From assembly GCA_039817885.1 (NCBI GenBank), contig JBCBUY010000138.1:1-5582 (forward strand): 5,582 nucleotides of DNA, given 5' to 3'. Every line of letters begins with the position of its first letter. Positions within the stretch are counted from its first letter, which is position 1. The translations under genes were made by a program, and so were the position numbers. This document shows, piece by piece, positions 1-5,582 of the stretch. The notes under the pieces were generated by a model. It was not told the origin of the DNA. It worked only from the letters and a program-made list of their open reading frames with translations, and made no database searches. Source of the stretch: CALLCD01 sp039817885 (lineage in GTDB: Bacteria; Pseudomonadota; Alphaproteobacteria; Caulobacterales; Hyphomonadaceae).

Positions 1-46
1 CGTTCCTAGGCCGGCCCTGATGCAACGGGATAAACACAGTATCGCA

Positions 47-93
47 CCGGACGAGAGGGCGGGGATAGATTTTTTTGAATGCAGGTCGTCCGG
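47..93. repeat. Inverted repeat downstream of pntB
   Basis: CCGGACGA (47-54) and TCGTCCGG (86-93) are perfect 8-bp inverted repeats separated by 31 nt, lying 8 to 54 nt past the pntB stop. Read from pntB the loop carries seven A residues and no U run follows the stem, so it is not a classic intrinsic terminator. It could still stabilise the 3' end of the pnt transcript. The rest of positions 1-100 shows no gene. Confidence 0.35.
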
Positions 94-100
94 CCAGTTC

Positions 101-1507
101 TTAGAAGGCCTTGACGATGTCCTCGACCATCTTCTTCGCGTCGGACAGGAGCATCATCGTGTTATCGCGATAGAACAGCTCGTTTCCAATGCCAGCATAG
201 CCAGACCCCAGTGAGCGCTTGATGAACAGGACGGTGCGTGCGTTTTCAACGTCGAGCACGGGCATGCCGAAGATAGGTGACGACTGATCCGTCTTCGCGG
301 CCGGGTTGGTCACATCATTGGCGCCGATCACGAAGGCGACGTCCGAGGCGGAAAACTCTGAATTGATATCTTCAAGCTCAAAGACTTCGTCATACGGCAC
401 CTGCGCTTCGGCCAGCAGCACGTTCATGTGCCCTGGCATCCGTCCGGCGACCGGATGGATCGCATAGGCGACATCGACACCTTCTTCTTTCAGCGCTTCA
501 GCCATTTCCTTCAGGGCGTGCTGGGCTTGAGCCACTGCCATACCATAGCCAGGTACAATGATAACCTTCGACGCGTTTTTCATGATGAAGGCCGCATCGT
601 CTGCGGAGCCGATCTTCACGGGTCGATCTGTGCCGGCCCCTGCAGCTGGCCCAGCATCTTCGCCGCCAAAGCCGCCCAGGATCACCGAAATGAAGCTTCG
701 ATTCATGCCTTTACACATGATGTAAGATAGGATTGCCCCGGATGAGCCGACGAGCGCGCCAGTTATGATGAGTGCAAAGTTGCCAAGCGTGAAACCGAGC
801 GCGGCAGCGGCCCATCCTGAATAGGAATTTAGCATAGAAACGACGACTGGCATATCTGCGCCGCCAATCGGAATAATTAAAGTTATGCCAAGAACAAGGG
901 CAAGGCCTGTCAAACCCCAGAACATCCATGCTGCGGTGCCCTGCGTTTGAATGAGCATGACGATCAAAACGATGATGCCGAGGCCGATGAGAATGTTCAG
1001 CAGATGCCGTGCAGGCAGAATGATGGGGGCCCCCGACATGTTTCCGTTCAGCTTCGCGAATGCAATGACAGATCCGGTGAACGTGAGTGCCCCGATGGCG
1101 GAGCCGAGAGACAATTCGATGAGCGATGCTGCGGCAATGCCTGCGCCCGTTCCGATGCCAAAACTCTCAGGAGCATAGAGGGCGGCGGCGGCCACAAGCA
1201 CTGCGGCCAGGCCGACGAGAGAGTGAAAGGCGGCCACGAGCTGAGGCATCGCCGTCATGGCAATACGGCGGGCAATGATGGCTCCCAAGACACCGCCAAT
1301 GGCGATGCCGCCGCCCATAATGGCGAGGGTGATCGGGTCGAGTTGATCGACGAGAATGGCGAGGGTTGTGCCGACAGCGATGGCCATGCCGATCATGCCA
1401 TTGCGATTGCCGGCACGCGATGTGGCGGGACTGGAAAGACCTCTCAGGGCGAGAATGAAGAGAACGCCAGAGACGAGATAGAGAAGGGCGGCTGTTGAAG
1501 CGGTCAT
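101..1507 (-). CDS. pntB: NAD(P) transhydrogenase, beta subunit
   Basis: This is the membrane and NADP(H)-binding subunit of the proton-translocating transhydrogenase, which transfers hydride between NADH and NADP+ at the inner membrane using the proton gradient. The 468 residues match the usual family length. Residues 1-270 are a run of hydrophobic helices (domain II). They include His95 in the segment PQLVAAFHSLVGL, equivalent to the E. coli beta-His91 proton-channel residue, and Asp218/Asn227 in GGADMPVVVSMLNSYSG. After a Gly/Ala-rich linker (about 281-295) comes cytosolic domain III, with the nucleotide fold PGYGMAVAQAQ (319-329), HPVAGRMPGHMNVLLAEA (351-368), GANDVTNP (395-402) and KRSLGSGYAGIGNELF (430-445). 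Its ATG directly abuts the pntAB stop (TAGATG), and AAAGG at 1515-1519 lies 7 nt upstream inside pntAB, so translation is probably coupled. No residue expected to be essential appears lost. The family assignment is very secure. Confidence 0.98.
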   Translation of the reverse strand: MTASTAALLYLVSGVLFILALRGLSSPATSRAGNRNGMIGMAIAVGTTLAILVDQLDPITLAIMGGGIAIGGVLGAIIARRIAMTAMPQLVAAFHSLVGLAAVLVAAAALYAPESFGIGTGAGIAAASLIELSLGSAIGALTFTGSVIAFAKLNGNMSGAPIILPARHLLNILIGLGIIVLIVMLIQTQGTAAWMFWGLTGLALVLGITLIIPIGGADMPVVVSMLNSYSGWAAAALGFTLGNFALIITGALVGSSGAILSYIMCKGMNRSFISVILGGFGGEDAGPAAGAGTDRPVKIGSADDAAFIMKNASKVIIVPGYGMAVAQAQHALKEMAEALKEEGVDVAYAIHPVAGRMPGHMNVLLAEAQVPYDEVFELEDINSEFSASDVAFVIGANDVTNPAAKTDQSSPIFGMPVLDVENARTVLFIKRSLGSGYAGIGNELFYRDNTMMLLSDAKKMVEDIVKAF

Positions 1508-1885
1508 CTACTCGCCTTTCTTCTTGTACATGGCGAGCATGCGCTGGGTGACGAGGAAGCCGCCAAAGATGTTCACTGAGGCCAGCCCGGCAGCTGCGCC
1601 GCCCATAAGTTTGGCGGTCAGGCCGCCATCAACCAGCGCCGATGCCGCCGCAGCGACGAGGGCACCGACAATGATCACGGATGAAATCGCATTCGTCACA
1701 GCCATCAACGGGGTATGCAAGGCCGGGGTCACCGACCAGACGACATAGTATCCGACGAAACAGGCCATTATGAAGATCGCAACGAGGTAGACGGTCGGGG
1801 TCACACCGCCGTCACCGCCGCCGCCGGCTGCGAAGGCCGGCATGGCAAACAGAAGCGCGGCAAGGGCCGCTGTCAGAATTTTCAT
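1508..1885 (-). CDS. pntAB: NAD(P) transhydrogenase, alpha subunit part 2 (membrane part)
   Basis: This is the small membrane subunit of a three-polypeptide transhydrogenase. It corresponds to the C-terminal transmembrane part of E. coli PntA. The protein has 125 residues. The conserved core is VGYYVVWSVTPALHTPLMAV (about 44-63), followed by NAISSVIIVGAL and a third hydrophobic segment ending GGFLVTQRMLAMYKKK (108-123). Three membrane helices are visible at about 31-48, 65-84 and 92-113. The N-terminus differs from the R. rubrum and Thermus subunits as I recall them. Residues 1-19 read like a secretion signal (basic start, hydrophobic core, AFA before Ala20), and a Gly-rich stretch follows. 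The gene overlaps the pntAA stop by four bases (ATGA). GAGAGG lies 8 nt upstream of the ATG, within pntAA, which supports this start. Identity is secure; processing of the N-terminus is inferred. Confidence 0.96.
   Translation of the reverse strand: MKILTAALAALLFAMPAFAAGGGGDGGVTPTVYLVAIFIMACFVGYYVVWSVTPALHTPLMAVTNAISSVIIVGALVAAAASALVDGGLTAKLMGGAAAGLASVNIFGGFLVTQRMLAMYKKKGE
1515..1519 (-). promoter_or_regulatory. Ribosome binding site of pntB inside the pntAB 3' end
   Basis: AAAGG on the minus strand lies 7 nt before the pntB ATG (1507), within the Lys-rich C-terminal codons of pntAB. The stop and start are adjacent (TAGATG), so a ribosome finishing pntAB can reinitiate directly. Confidence 0.5.
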
Positions 1886-2997
1886 GAGGTCAGCCTCTCA
1901 TTGACGGTCTCGCCGCCTTTGGTCAGGAGCATCGCCGTGACGATCTCGTCATCGGTTTCGAGATTAAGGGAGCCGTCCTCCGCGGTGATCAGGGGCAGGA
2001 AGGCGAGCAAGTTCTTGGCGTAGAGCGAGGAGGAGTCCGCTGGCAATCTGGCCGGAAGATTTGAAAAGCCTGCGACTTTGACGCCGTTAACATTCACAAT
2101 CTCGTCGGCTTTCGAGAGCGGGCAATTGCCTCCCTGGGATACGGCCATATCAACGATAACGGATCCGGGGCGCATGGATTTCACCATGTCTTCGGTCACG
2201 AGGACTGGTGCGGCGCGGCCGGGGATAAGCGCCGTGGTGACCACAATATCCTGTTTGGCGATATGGCTCGCTGTGAGCTCGGCCTGTTTCGCCTGATATT
2301 CATCAGACATCTGCTTGGCGTAGCCCCCGGCGGTCTCGGCTTCTTTGAATTCCTCGTCCTCTACGGCGATGAACTTCGCGCCGAGGGAGGCGACCTGTTC
2401 TTTGGCAGCTGGGCGAACATCCGTCGCTGTTACAACTGCGCCGAGGCGGCGGGCGGTTGCGATGGCCTGAAGACCTGCAACGCCAGCGCCCATGATGAAG
2501 ACTTTTGCAGGTGCGACGGTGCCGGCCGCTGTCATCATCATCGGCATGGCGCGGCCATAGATCTGTGCGCCTTCAATGACGGCGCGGTAGCCGGCAAGGT
2601 TCGATTGAGAGGACAAAGCGTCCATGGATTGGGCACGGGTAATCCGCGGCGTGAATTCCATGGCGAGGCTGGTGATCTTTCTGGCATTTAGCGGGGCCCA
2701 GAGATCGCCGGAATTGAAGGGATCAAAAAGACCGATGATTGTCGAGCCTTCGGGGAGCGCCGAAGCTTCCTCAGCCGACGGGCCGCGAACTTTCAGCAAG
2801 ATGTCAGACCCTGCGGCCGCATTGCCGATGCTTGCCCCTTCATTGGCATAGGCTTCATCCGGAAAGCCCGCCATCAGCCCGGCTCCTGATTCCACCGTTA
2901 CGCTGTGGCCAAGGCCGACCAGCTTTTTCACGCTCTCTGGCGTCGCCGCTACGCGTACTTCACCTTGAGACGACTCTTTCAGCACCCCGATCTTCAT
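1882..2997 (-). CDS. pntAA: NAD(P) transhydrogenase, alpha subunit part 1 (NAD(H)-binding)
   Basis: This is the peripheral cytosolic domain I subunit that binds NAD(H) and donates hydride to domain III of PntB. Its 371 residues are close to the 384 of R. rubrum PntAA. Visible landmarks are the N-terminal KESSQGEVRVAATPESVKKL, the RQD-loop RITRAQSMDALSS (118-130; Arg118, Gln123, Asp126 and Ser129 match R. rubrum R127, Q132, D135 and S138), MMMTAAGTVAPAKV (153-166), the dinucleotide loop GAGVAGLQAIATARRLGA (170-187), the ribose-binding acid in TDVR (Asp193), and the mobile loop ETAGGYAKQM (221-230) with its Tyr. Alanine dehydrogenase shares this fold, but the RQD loop and the following pntAB/pntB genes settle the assignment. 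The start fits the family N-terminus, yet no good Shine-Dalgarno precedes it (CTAAGTAACCCCC before ATG). It begins 101 bp after the pgi stop on the same strand. Confidence 0.97.
   Translation of the reverse strand: MKIGVLKESSQGEVRVAATPESVKKLVGLGHSVTVESGAGLMAGFPDEAYANEGASIGNAAAGSDILLKVRGPSAEEASALPEGSTIIGLFDPFNSGDLWAPLNARKITSLAMEFTPRITRAQSMDALSSQSNLAGYRAVIEGAQIYGRAMPMMMTAAGTVAPAKVFIMGAGVAGLQAIATARRLGAVVTATDVRPAAKEQVASLGAKFIAVEDEEFKEAETAGGYAKQMSDEYQAKQAELTASHIAKQDIVVTTALIPGRAAPVLVTEDMVKSMRPGSVIVDMAVSQGGNCPLSKADEIVNVNGVKVAGFSNLPARLPADSSSLYAKNLLAFLPLITAEDGSLNLETDDEIVTAMLLTKGGETVNERLTS
1894..1899 (-). promoter_or_regulatory. Ribosome binding site of pntAB inside the pntAA 3' end
   Basis: GAGAGG on the minus strand sits 8 nt before the pntAB ATG (1885), within the last codons of pntAA. 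Together with the ATGA overlap it supports coupled translation of the two alpha-subunit parts. Confidence 0.6.
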
Positions 2998-3098
2998 GGG
3001 GGTTACTTAGAGTTCGATTTCTGGAAAGGCAAATGCGAATTGCAAGGTGCGACCAATGACGTGAGTTGAGGCAGATTTTGCCCCGAAACGACGCCCGA

Positions 3099-4640
3099 TT
3101 AGAATAGTTTTGAGAGGGTGCGTGTTACAGGGTCTTCGGACGTATCGTCGCCGGCGAGCACTTTTTTGATTCTGCCGGCCATGGTTTTGCCGGCTTCCAC
3201 GCCCCACTGGTCGAAGCTGTTAATCCGCCAGAGTCGGCCTGCGATATAGGTGCGGTGTTCGTAGAGGGCGACCAAAGCCCCGAAGGTCTGGGCCCCAAAA
3301 TCGTGTGTGTATAGAAAGCTTGAGGGGCGGCCGCCATCATGGACTTTCTGGTGGGCGATGGCCTCATCGAGTTCGGGGTCTTCTGCTTTGACCTGTTCAA
3401 CGGATCGACCATTTGCCAACACTTCGGCCTGGGCGAGGGCGTGGGCAGATAGTGCGCGCTTGCCATCCGCATCCCTATTTGCGTCGGGCGCGAGGACGAA
3501 TTCGGTTGGGATGGTGTCTGAGCCTTGGTGCAGCCATTGGTGATAAGAGTGCTGACCGACCGAGCCTTCGCCGCCCCATAAAGCCGGTGCGGTGGCATGG
3601 GGCACGTCGGTGCCGTCTGGACCGACTGACTTGCCGTTTGACTCCATTTCCAGCTGCTGGAGATAGGTCGGCAGCAATCGCAGGCGCCTGGCATAGGCCA
3701 GAAGAACGCGCATCGGAAAGCCAAGACAGGATCGGTTCCAATAGTCCAAAAGCGCCAAACGAACGGGCAGGTTTTGATCGAGCGGCGTGTCTCGAAAATG
3801 ATCATCCATGGCGGCGGCACCTGCCCGTATGCCATCGATGAGGTCAGCGCCCAGGACGATGCGGCAGGCAAGGGAGGCATTCGACCAAAGCGAGAAGCGG
3901 CCGCCTATGCTTTCCGCCATATCAAAAGTGCGGACATCTGCACCGCCGAGCCATTGTGTGGCTCGGTCTTTTCGGGATGTGACAAGGGCAAGATGGTCCG
4001 GCGTCTTTTCCCCAAGTGAAGCTCTAAGCCAGTCTCGCGCCCGGGTCAGATTATATAAGGTCTCCTCTGTGCCAAAGGATTTCGACACACCGATGACGAG
4101 GGTTTCTGCCGGGGTGAGGCCATCAAGGGCGAGATCAAGATCCAGCGGATCAAGATTGGCACAAAACCGCAGCGTGAACCGCCGATCCTGCTCCATTTCA
4201 AATGCATCAGCGATCAGACGCGGGCCGAAGTCAGACCCGCCTATGCCGATATGGACGATATTTTGGAAGGGTTGACCGTTTGAGGCGGATATCGTTCCGG
4301 CATTGACCCCATCTGCAAAGGCATCGCCTGACTGAAGGCTCGATTGCACATCTCCAGCCAAGCCCGTGAGTTTGTCTTGGGATCGCAGGGCCCAATGCAG
4401 GGCGGGCCGGCCTTCGGACGGGTTTACATGTTCACCTGCAAACATGGCCGATATGGCGGACTCGATACCCGCCTCATCGGCCAGCCCAAGGAGGGCAGCC
4501 TCAGCCACTTCGTCGAGATAATGGCGTGAGGTATCGATGTGCCAGCCGGCCGCCTGAAGACTTGTCTTGCCGGCGCGCCCATCGGCCAGAGCCTTAAGGT
4601 CGGCAGTTTTCAGTCGTGAGATATGAGAAGAGAAATCCAT
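3099..4640 (-). CDS. pgi: Glucose-6-phosphate isomerase
   Basis: This cytosolic enzyme interconverts glucose-6-phosphate and fructose-6-phosphate in glycolysis, gluconeogenesis and hexose recycling. Starting at ATG 4640 it has 513 residues, somewhat shorter than E. coli Pgi (549). Landmarks in this numbering are the SIS phosphate-binding loop IGIGGSDFG (131-139), SKSFGTEET (186-194), signature 1 ESIGGRFSLWSNAS (243-256), QQLEMESNGK with the probable base Glu333, HQWLHQGSD with His371, and signature 2 GRLWRINSFDQWGVEAGK (468-485) ending in catalytic Lys485. All three catalytic residues are therefore present. In signature 1 an Asn follows LWS where most relatives have a small residue such as Ala or Pro. 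The start was chosen because ATG overlaps the pgl stop (TGATG). An in-frame TTG four codons upstream (4652) would give 517 residues but lacks a ribosome site. The ATG also has only a weak one, so coupling to pgl is likely. Confidence 0.97.
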   Translation of the reverse strand: MDFSSHISRLKTADLKALADGRAGKTSLQAAGWHIDTSRHYLDEVAEAALLGLADEAGIESAISAMFAGEHVNPSEGRPALHWALRSQDKLTGLAGDVQSSLQSGDAFADGVNAGTISASNGQPFQNIVHIGIGGSDFGPRLIADAFEMEQDRRFTLRFCANLDPLDLDLALDGLTPAETLVIGVSKSFGTEETLYNLTRARDWLRASLGEKTPDHLALVTSRKDRATQWLGGADVRTFDMAESIGGRFSLWSNASLACRIVLGADLIDGIRAGAAAMDDHFRDTPLDQNLPVRLALLDYWNRSCLGFPMRVLLAYARRLRLLPTYLQQLEMESNGKSVGPDGTDVPHATAPALWGGEGSVGQHSYHQWLHQGSDTIPTEFVLAPDANRDADGKRALSAHALAQAEVLANGRSVEQVKAEDPELDEAIAHQKVHDGGRPSSFLYTHDFGAQTFGALVALYEHRTYIAGRLWRINSFDQWGVEAGKTMAGRIKKVLAGDDTSEDPVTRTLSKLF

Positions 4641-5344
4641 CAGGGAGCCCAATAAGTTGTCAGCCGCGATCCTGCGGCTTGGATCAGGTGCGCGATCGGC
4701 GTGTCTGGAGACATTTTCTCCAGAACCCTTCTTTTGTCCTCGCCAGTGACAAGCAAGAGGATCTGCTTTGCTTTGATAATGGCGGGCAGGGTGAGGGTCA
4801 TGCGTGTGGTGTTTGGTCCTGTGACATCGGAGGGCCGTGCTTCGATGGCCGCAATTGTGGTCTTGGTGTTCGAATCCAAAGCAGCGGCCAATCCTTCAGC
4901 CCCGGGAAACCAGGACAGCGTGTGTGCGTCTGGACCCATGCCCACCACCGCAATGTCTGGCGACGGAAAGTGTTGAGCATAGACCGCATCGATGACCTCT
5001 GCCTCATCGAAGGCGCTCCGGTTCGGATCTGAAACCATGGGGATGAGCGTAGCGGGTTTTGCCAGGTTTTGAATGAGCGTGCGCTTGATGAATGCGGCAT
5101 TAGACGCTGCATGCGCTTCGTCGACCCAACGCTCGTCAGTGAGGCCTATCGTGATCTGTGACCAGTCCAGATCTATATCGCTGAGCCGGCTGTAAACGGG
5201 CCCGGGTGTCGATCCGCCAGCGCATAACAGAGTTGCCAATGCGCGGTCGCGCAGAGCGTCGCGGAGTGCTGACGCGACATGATCTGTGGCAGCTGCGGTC
5301 AGCCGCTCCCGGTCGTCAAAGATGGTTATACTCGGCGCAGTCAT
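4640..5344 (-). CDS. pgl: 6-phosphogluconolactonase
   Basis: This cytosolic enzyme hydrolyses 6-phosphoglucono-delta-lactone to 6-phosphogluconate, the step after glucose-6-phosphate dehydrogenase in the pentose phosphate and Entner-Doudoroff routes. The chosen ATG gives 234 residues, the normal size for the Pgl/DevB family. Motifs are CAGGSTPGPVY (41-51, phosphate loop), LTDERWVDEAHAASN (68-82), GMGPDAHTLSWFPG (135-148, His141 being the conserved active-site His), RMTLTLP (181-187) and LLVTGEDKR (197-205). The open frame runs upstream to an ATG at 5449, but those 35 residues do not resemble the family. The start at 5344 is preceded by GAGAGGG and begins with the expected strand SITIFDD. Most relatives read DGH rather than DAH in the active-site motif. 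The glucosamine-6-phosphate deaminase family shares this fold, but the DER and GMG..HT motifs and the neighbouring pgi favour Pgl. Confidence 0.94.
   Translation of the reverse strand: MTAPSITIFDDRERLTAAATDHVASALRDALRDRALATLLCAGGSTPGPVYSRLSDIDLDWSQITIGLTDERWVDEAHAASNAAFIKRTLIQNLAKPATLIPMVSDPNRSAFDEAEVIDAVYAQHFPSPDIAVVGMGPDAHTLSWFPGAEGLAAALDSNTKTTIAAIEARPSDVTGPNTTRMTLTLPAIIKAKQILLLVTGEDKRRVLEKMSPDTPIAHLIQAAGSRLTTYWAP
4662..4679 (-). repeat. Small hairpin at the pgl 3' end, just before pgi
   Basis: On the transcribed strand AGCCGC, a 6-nt loop AGGATC and GCGGCT form a perfect 6-bp GC-rich stem. It lies within the last codons of pgl (Ala-Ala-Gly-Ser-Arg-Leu), ending 21 nt before the pgi ATG. 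No U run follows. It could modulate pgi translation or mRNA processing, or simply reflect GC-rich codons. Confidence 0.35.
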
Positions 5345-5347
5345 ATG

Positions 5348-5354
5348 CCCTCTC
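5348..5354 (-). promoter_or_regulatory. Ribosome binding site supporting the internal pgl start
   Basis: On the minus strand GAGAGGG lies 3 nt before the ATG at 5344. The spacing is tight, but it is the only purine-rich site near any candidate start of this frame. It argues for the 234-residue protein rather than the longer frame beginning at 5449. Confidence 0.5.
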
Positions 5355-5436
5355 GCAACAGCCCCCGCTAAATCTGTCAAGCTAGCAATTGAGGAATGGA
5401 CTTGAATCCCCATGCGGCGATGTGTATGTCGCGCGC

Positions 5437-5460
5437 TTACGGGAATCATAAGGCCCGTGA
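5437..5460 (+). repeat. Inverted repeat in the presumed tuf leader
   Basis: TTACGGG (5437-5443) and CCCGTGA (5454-5460) can pair as a 7-bp stem with one G-T wobble around a 10-nt loop. The repeat lies 55-78 nt before the tuf start. It is followed by TTTCT rather than a long T run, so it is not a convincing terminator. It may be a 5'-leader hairpin or chance. Confidence 0.35.
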
Positions 5461-5500
5461 TTTCTGACAGACATGCCCGCCGATGAGGCGCAAACAGACA

Positions 5501-5506
5501 AAGGAG
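5501..5506 (+). promoter_or_regulatory. Ribosome binding site of tuf
   Basis: AAGGAG, followed by AGGGCCCT and then the ATG at 5515, is a near-consensus Shine-Dalgarno at 8-nt spacing. It is the strongest in the window, as expected for one of the most highly translated proteins, and it fixes the tuf start. Confidence 0.85.
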
Positions 5507-5514
5507 AGGGCCCT

Positions 5515-5582
5515 ATGGCCAAGGAAAAGTTTGAGCGGAACAAGCCGCATGTGAACATTGGCACGATTGGCCATGTTGACCA
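5515..5582 (+). CDS. tuf: Elongation factor Tu, N-terminal fragment (runs off window)
   Basis: The first 22 codons and two further bases of a plus-strand gene read [20 protein letters not shown] followed by Val-Asp. This is the unmistakable N-terminus of EF-Tu, leading into the GTPase P-loop GHVDHGKT just beyond the edge. EF-Tu delivers aminoacyl-tRNA to the ribosome as a GTP complex. A strong ribosome site (AAGGAG) lies 8 nt upstream. No fusA precedes it; the gene upstream is divergent pgl. This copy therefore has its own promoter and is probably the one outside the rpsL-rpsG-fusA operon in genomes with two tuf genes. That last point is inference, because what follows is not visible. Confidence 0.96.

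Larger units (their letters stand above)
5345..5514. promoter_or_regulatory. Divergent intergenic region between pgl and tuf
   Basis: This 170-bp gap separates minus-strand pgl from plus-strand tuf and must contain the tuf promoter and probably that of pgl. A perfect TTGACA on the minus strand (5375-5380) points towards pgl but has no good -10 at normal spacing. On the plus strand TTGAAT (5402-5407), a 17-nt spacer and TATGTC (5425-5430) form a weak candidate for tuf. I see no tRNA, small ORF or riboswitch. The promoter positions are inference; the divergent arrangement is directly visible. Confidence 0.55.

Noticed and set aside
66..80. Run of seven T on the plus strand as an intrinsic terminator
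   Set aside because: It lies on the wrong strand for pntB. On the plus strand the preceding sequence (GAGAGGGCGGGGATAG) shows no stable stem abutting the run.
947..1498. Plus-strand open frame of 183 codons opposite pntB
   Set aside because: It is antisense to a highly conserved membrane protein. The product is rich in Asp/Glu/Gly/Arg, as expected from the reverse of hydrophobic codons, and it shows no family features.
3060..3098. Terminator after pgi
   Set aside because: The only stem seen (GGGGCA/TGCCTC, including a wobble) is short and is followed by AACTCAC rather than a T run.
3125..3880. Long open frame (251 codons) on the minus strand inside pgi
   Set aside because: It is a shifted-frame shadow of pgi, with a low-complexity Pro/Ser/Arg-rich product, no recognisable motifs and full overlap with a strongly conserved gene.
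4641..4652. TTG start for pgi four codons upstream of the ATG
   Set aside because: There is no Shine-Dalgarno before the TTG, and it would create a 13-bp overlap with pgl, whereas the ATG gives the common TGATG coupling. It cannot be strictly excluded.
5345..5449. N-terminal extension of pgl starting at ATG 5449
   Set aside because: The extra 35 residues do not resemble Pgl. They would fill most of the promoter region, and the internal ATG at 5344 has a ribosome site and gives the normal family length.
5345..5514. tRNA or small RNA gene upstream of tuf
   Set aside because: No cloverleaf or T-loop motif (GTTCGA-like) is visible on either strand.

Overview
This is an ordinary housekeeping stretch from what looks like an alphaproteobacterium. 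The evidence is a three-gene (split-alpha) proton-translocating transhydrogenase of the Rhodospirillum rubrum type, an EF-Tu N-terminus beginning [20 protein letters not shown], and moderately GC-rich DNA. A more precise placement, for example among Hyphomonadaceae/Maricaulales-like marine lineages, is only a guess. All complete genes are intact and densely packed. I see no frameshift, mobile element, CRISPR array, RNA gene or sign of recent transfer.

Layout: five genes lie on the minus strand, so they are transcribed from right to left. They are pgl (6-phosphogluconolactonase, 5344 to 4640), pgi (glucose-6-phosphate isomerase, 4640 to 3099), pntAA (2997 to 1882), pntAB (1885 to 1508) and pntB (1507 to 101). 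pgl and pgi share one base (TGATG), pntAA and pntAB share four (ATGA), and the pntAB stop directly abuts the pntB start (TAGATG). A 101-bp gap separates pgi from pntAA. At the right edge the first 22 codons of tuf (EF-Tu) start on the plus strand. They are separated from pgl by a 170-bp divergent intergenic region that should hold both promoters. The left 100 bp follow the pntB stop and contain no gene.

Function: Pgl hydrolyses the lactone made by glucose-6-phosphate dehydrogenase. Pgi interconverts glucose-6-phosphate and fructose-6-phosphate, which also allows fructose-6-phosphate to re-enter the oxidative or Entner-Doudoroff route. PntAA/AB/B couples the proton gradient to hydride transfer between NADH and NADP+. 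The block therefore groups hexose-phosphate oxidation with NADPH balance, although zwf, edd and eda are not in the window. Whether pgl-pgi and pntAA-AB-B form one transcript or two cannot be decided from the sequence.

I found no convincing undescribed system. The points most worth a second look are modest: a signal-peptide-like leader on PntAB, an altered active-site motif (DAH instead of the usual DGH) in Pgl, and a few small inverted repeats at gene boundaries.
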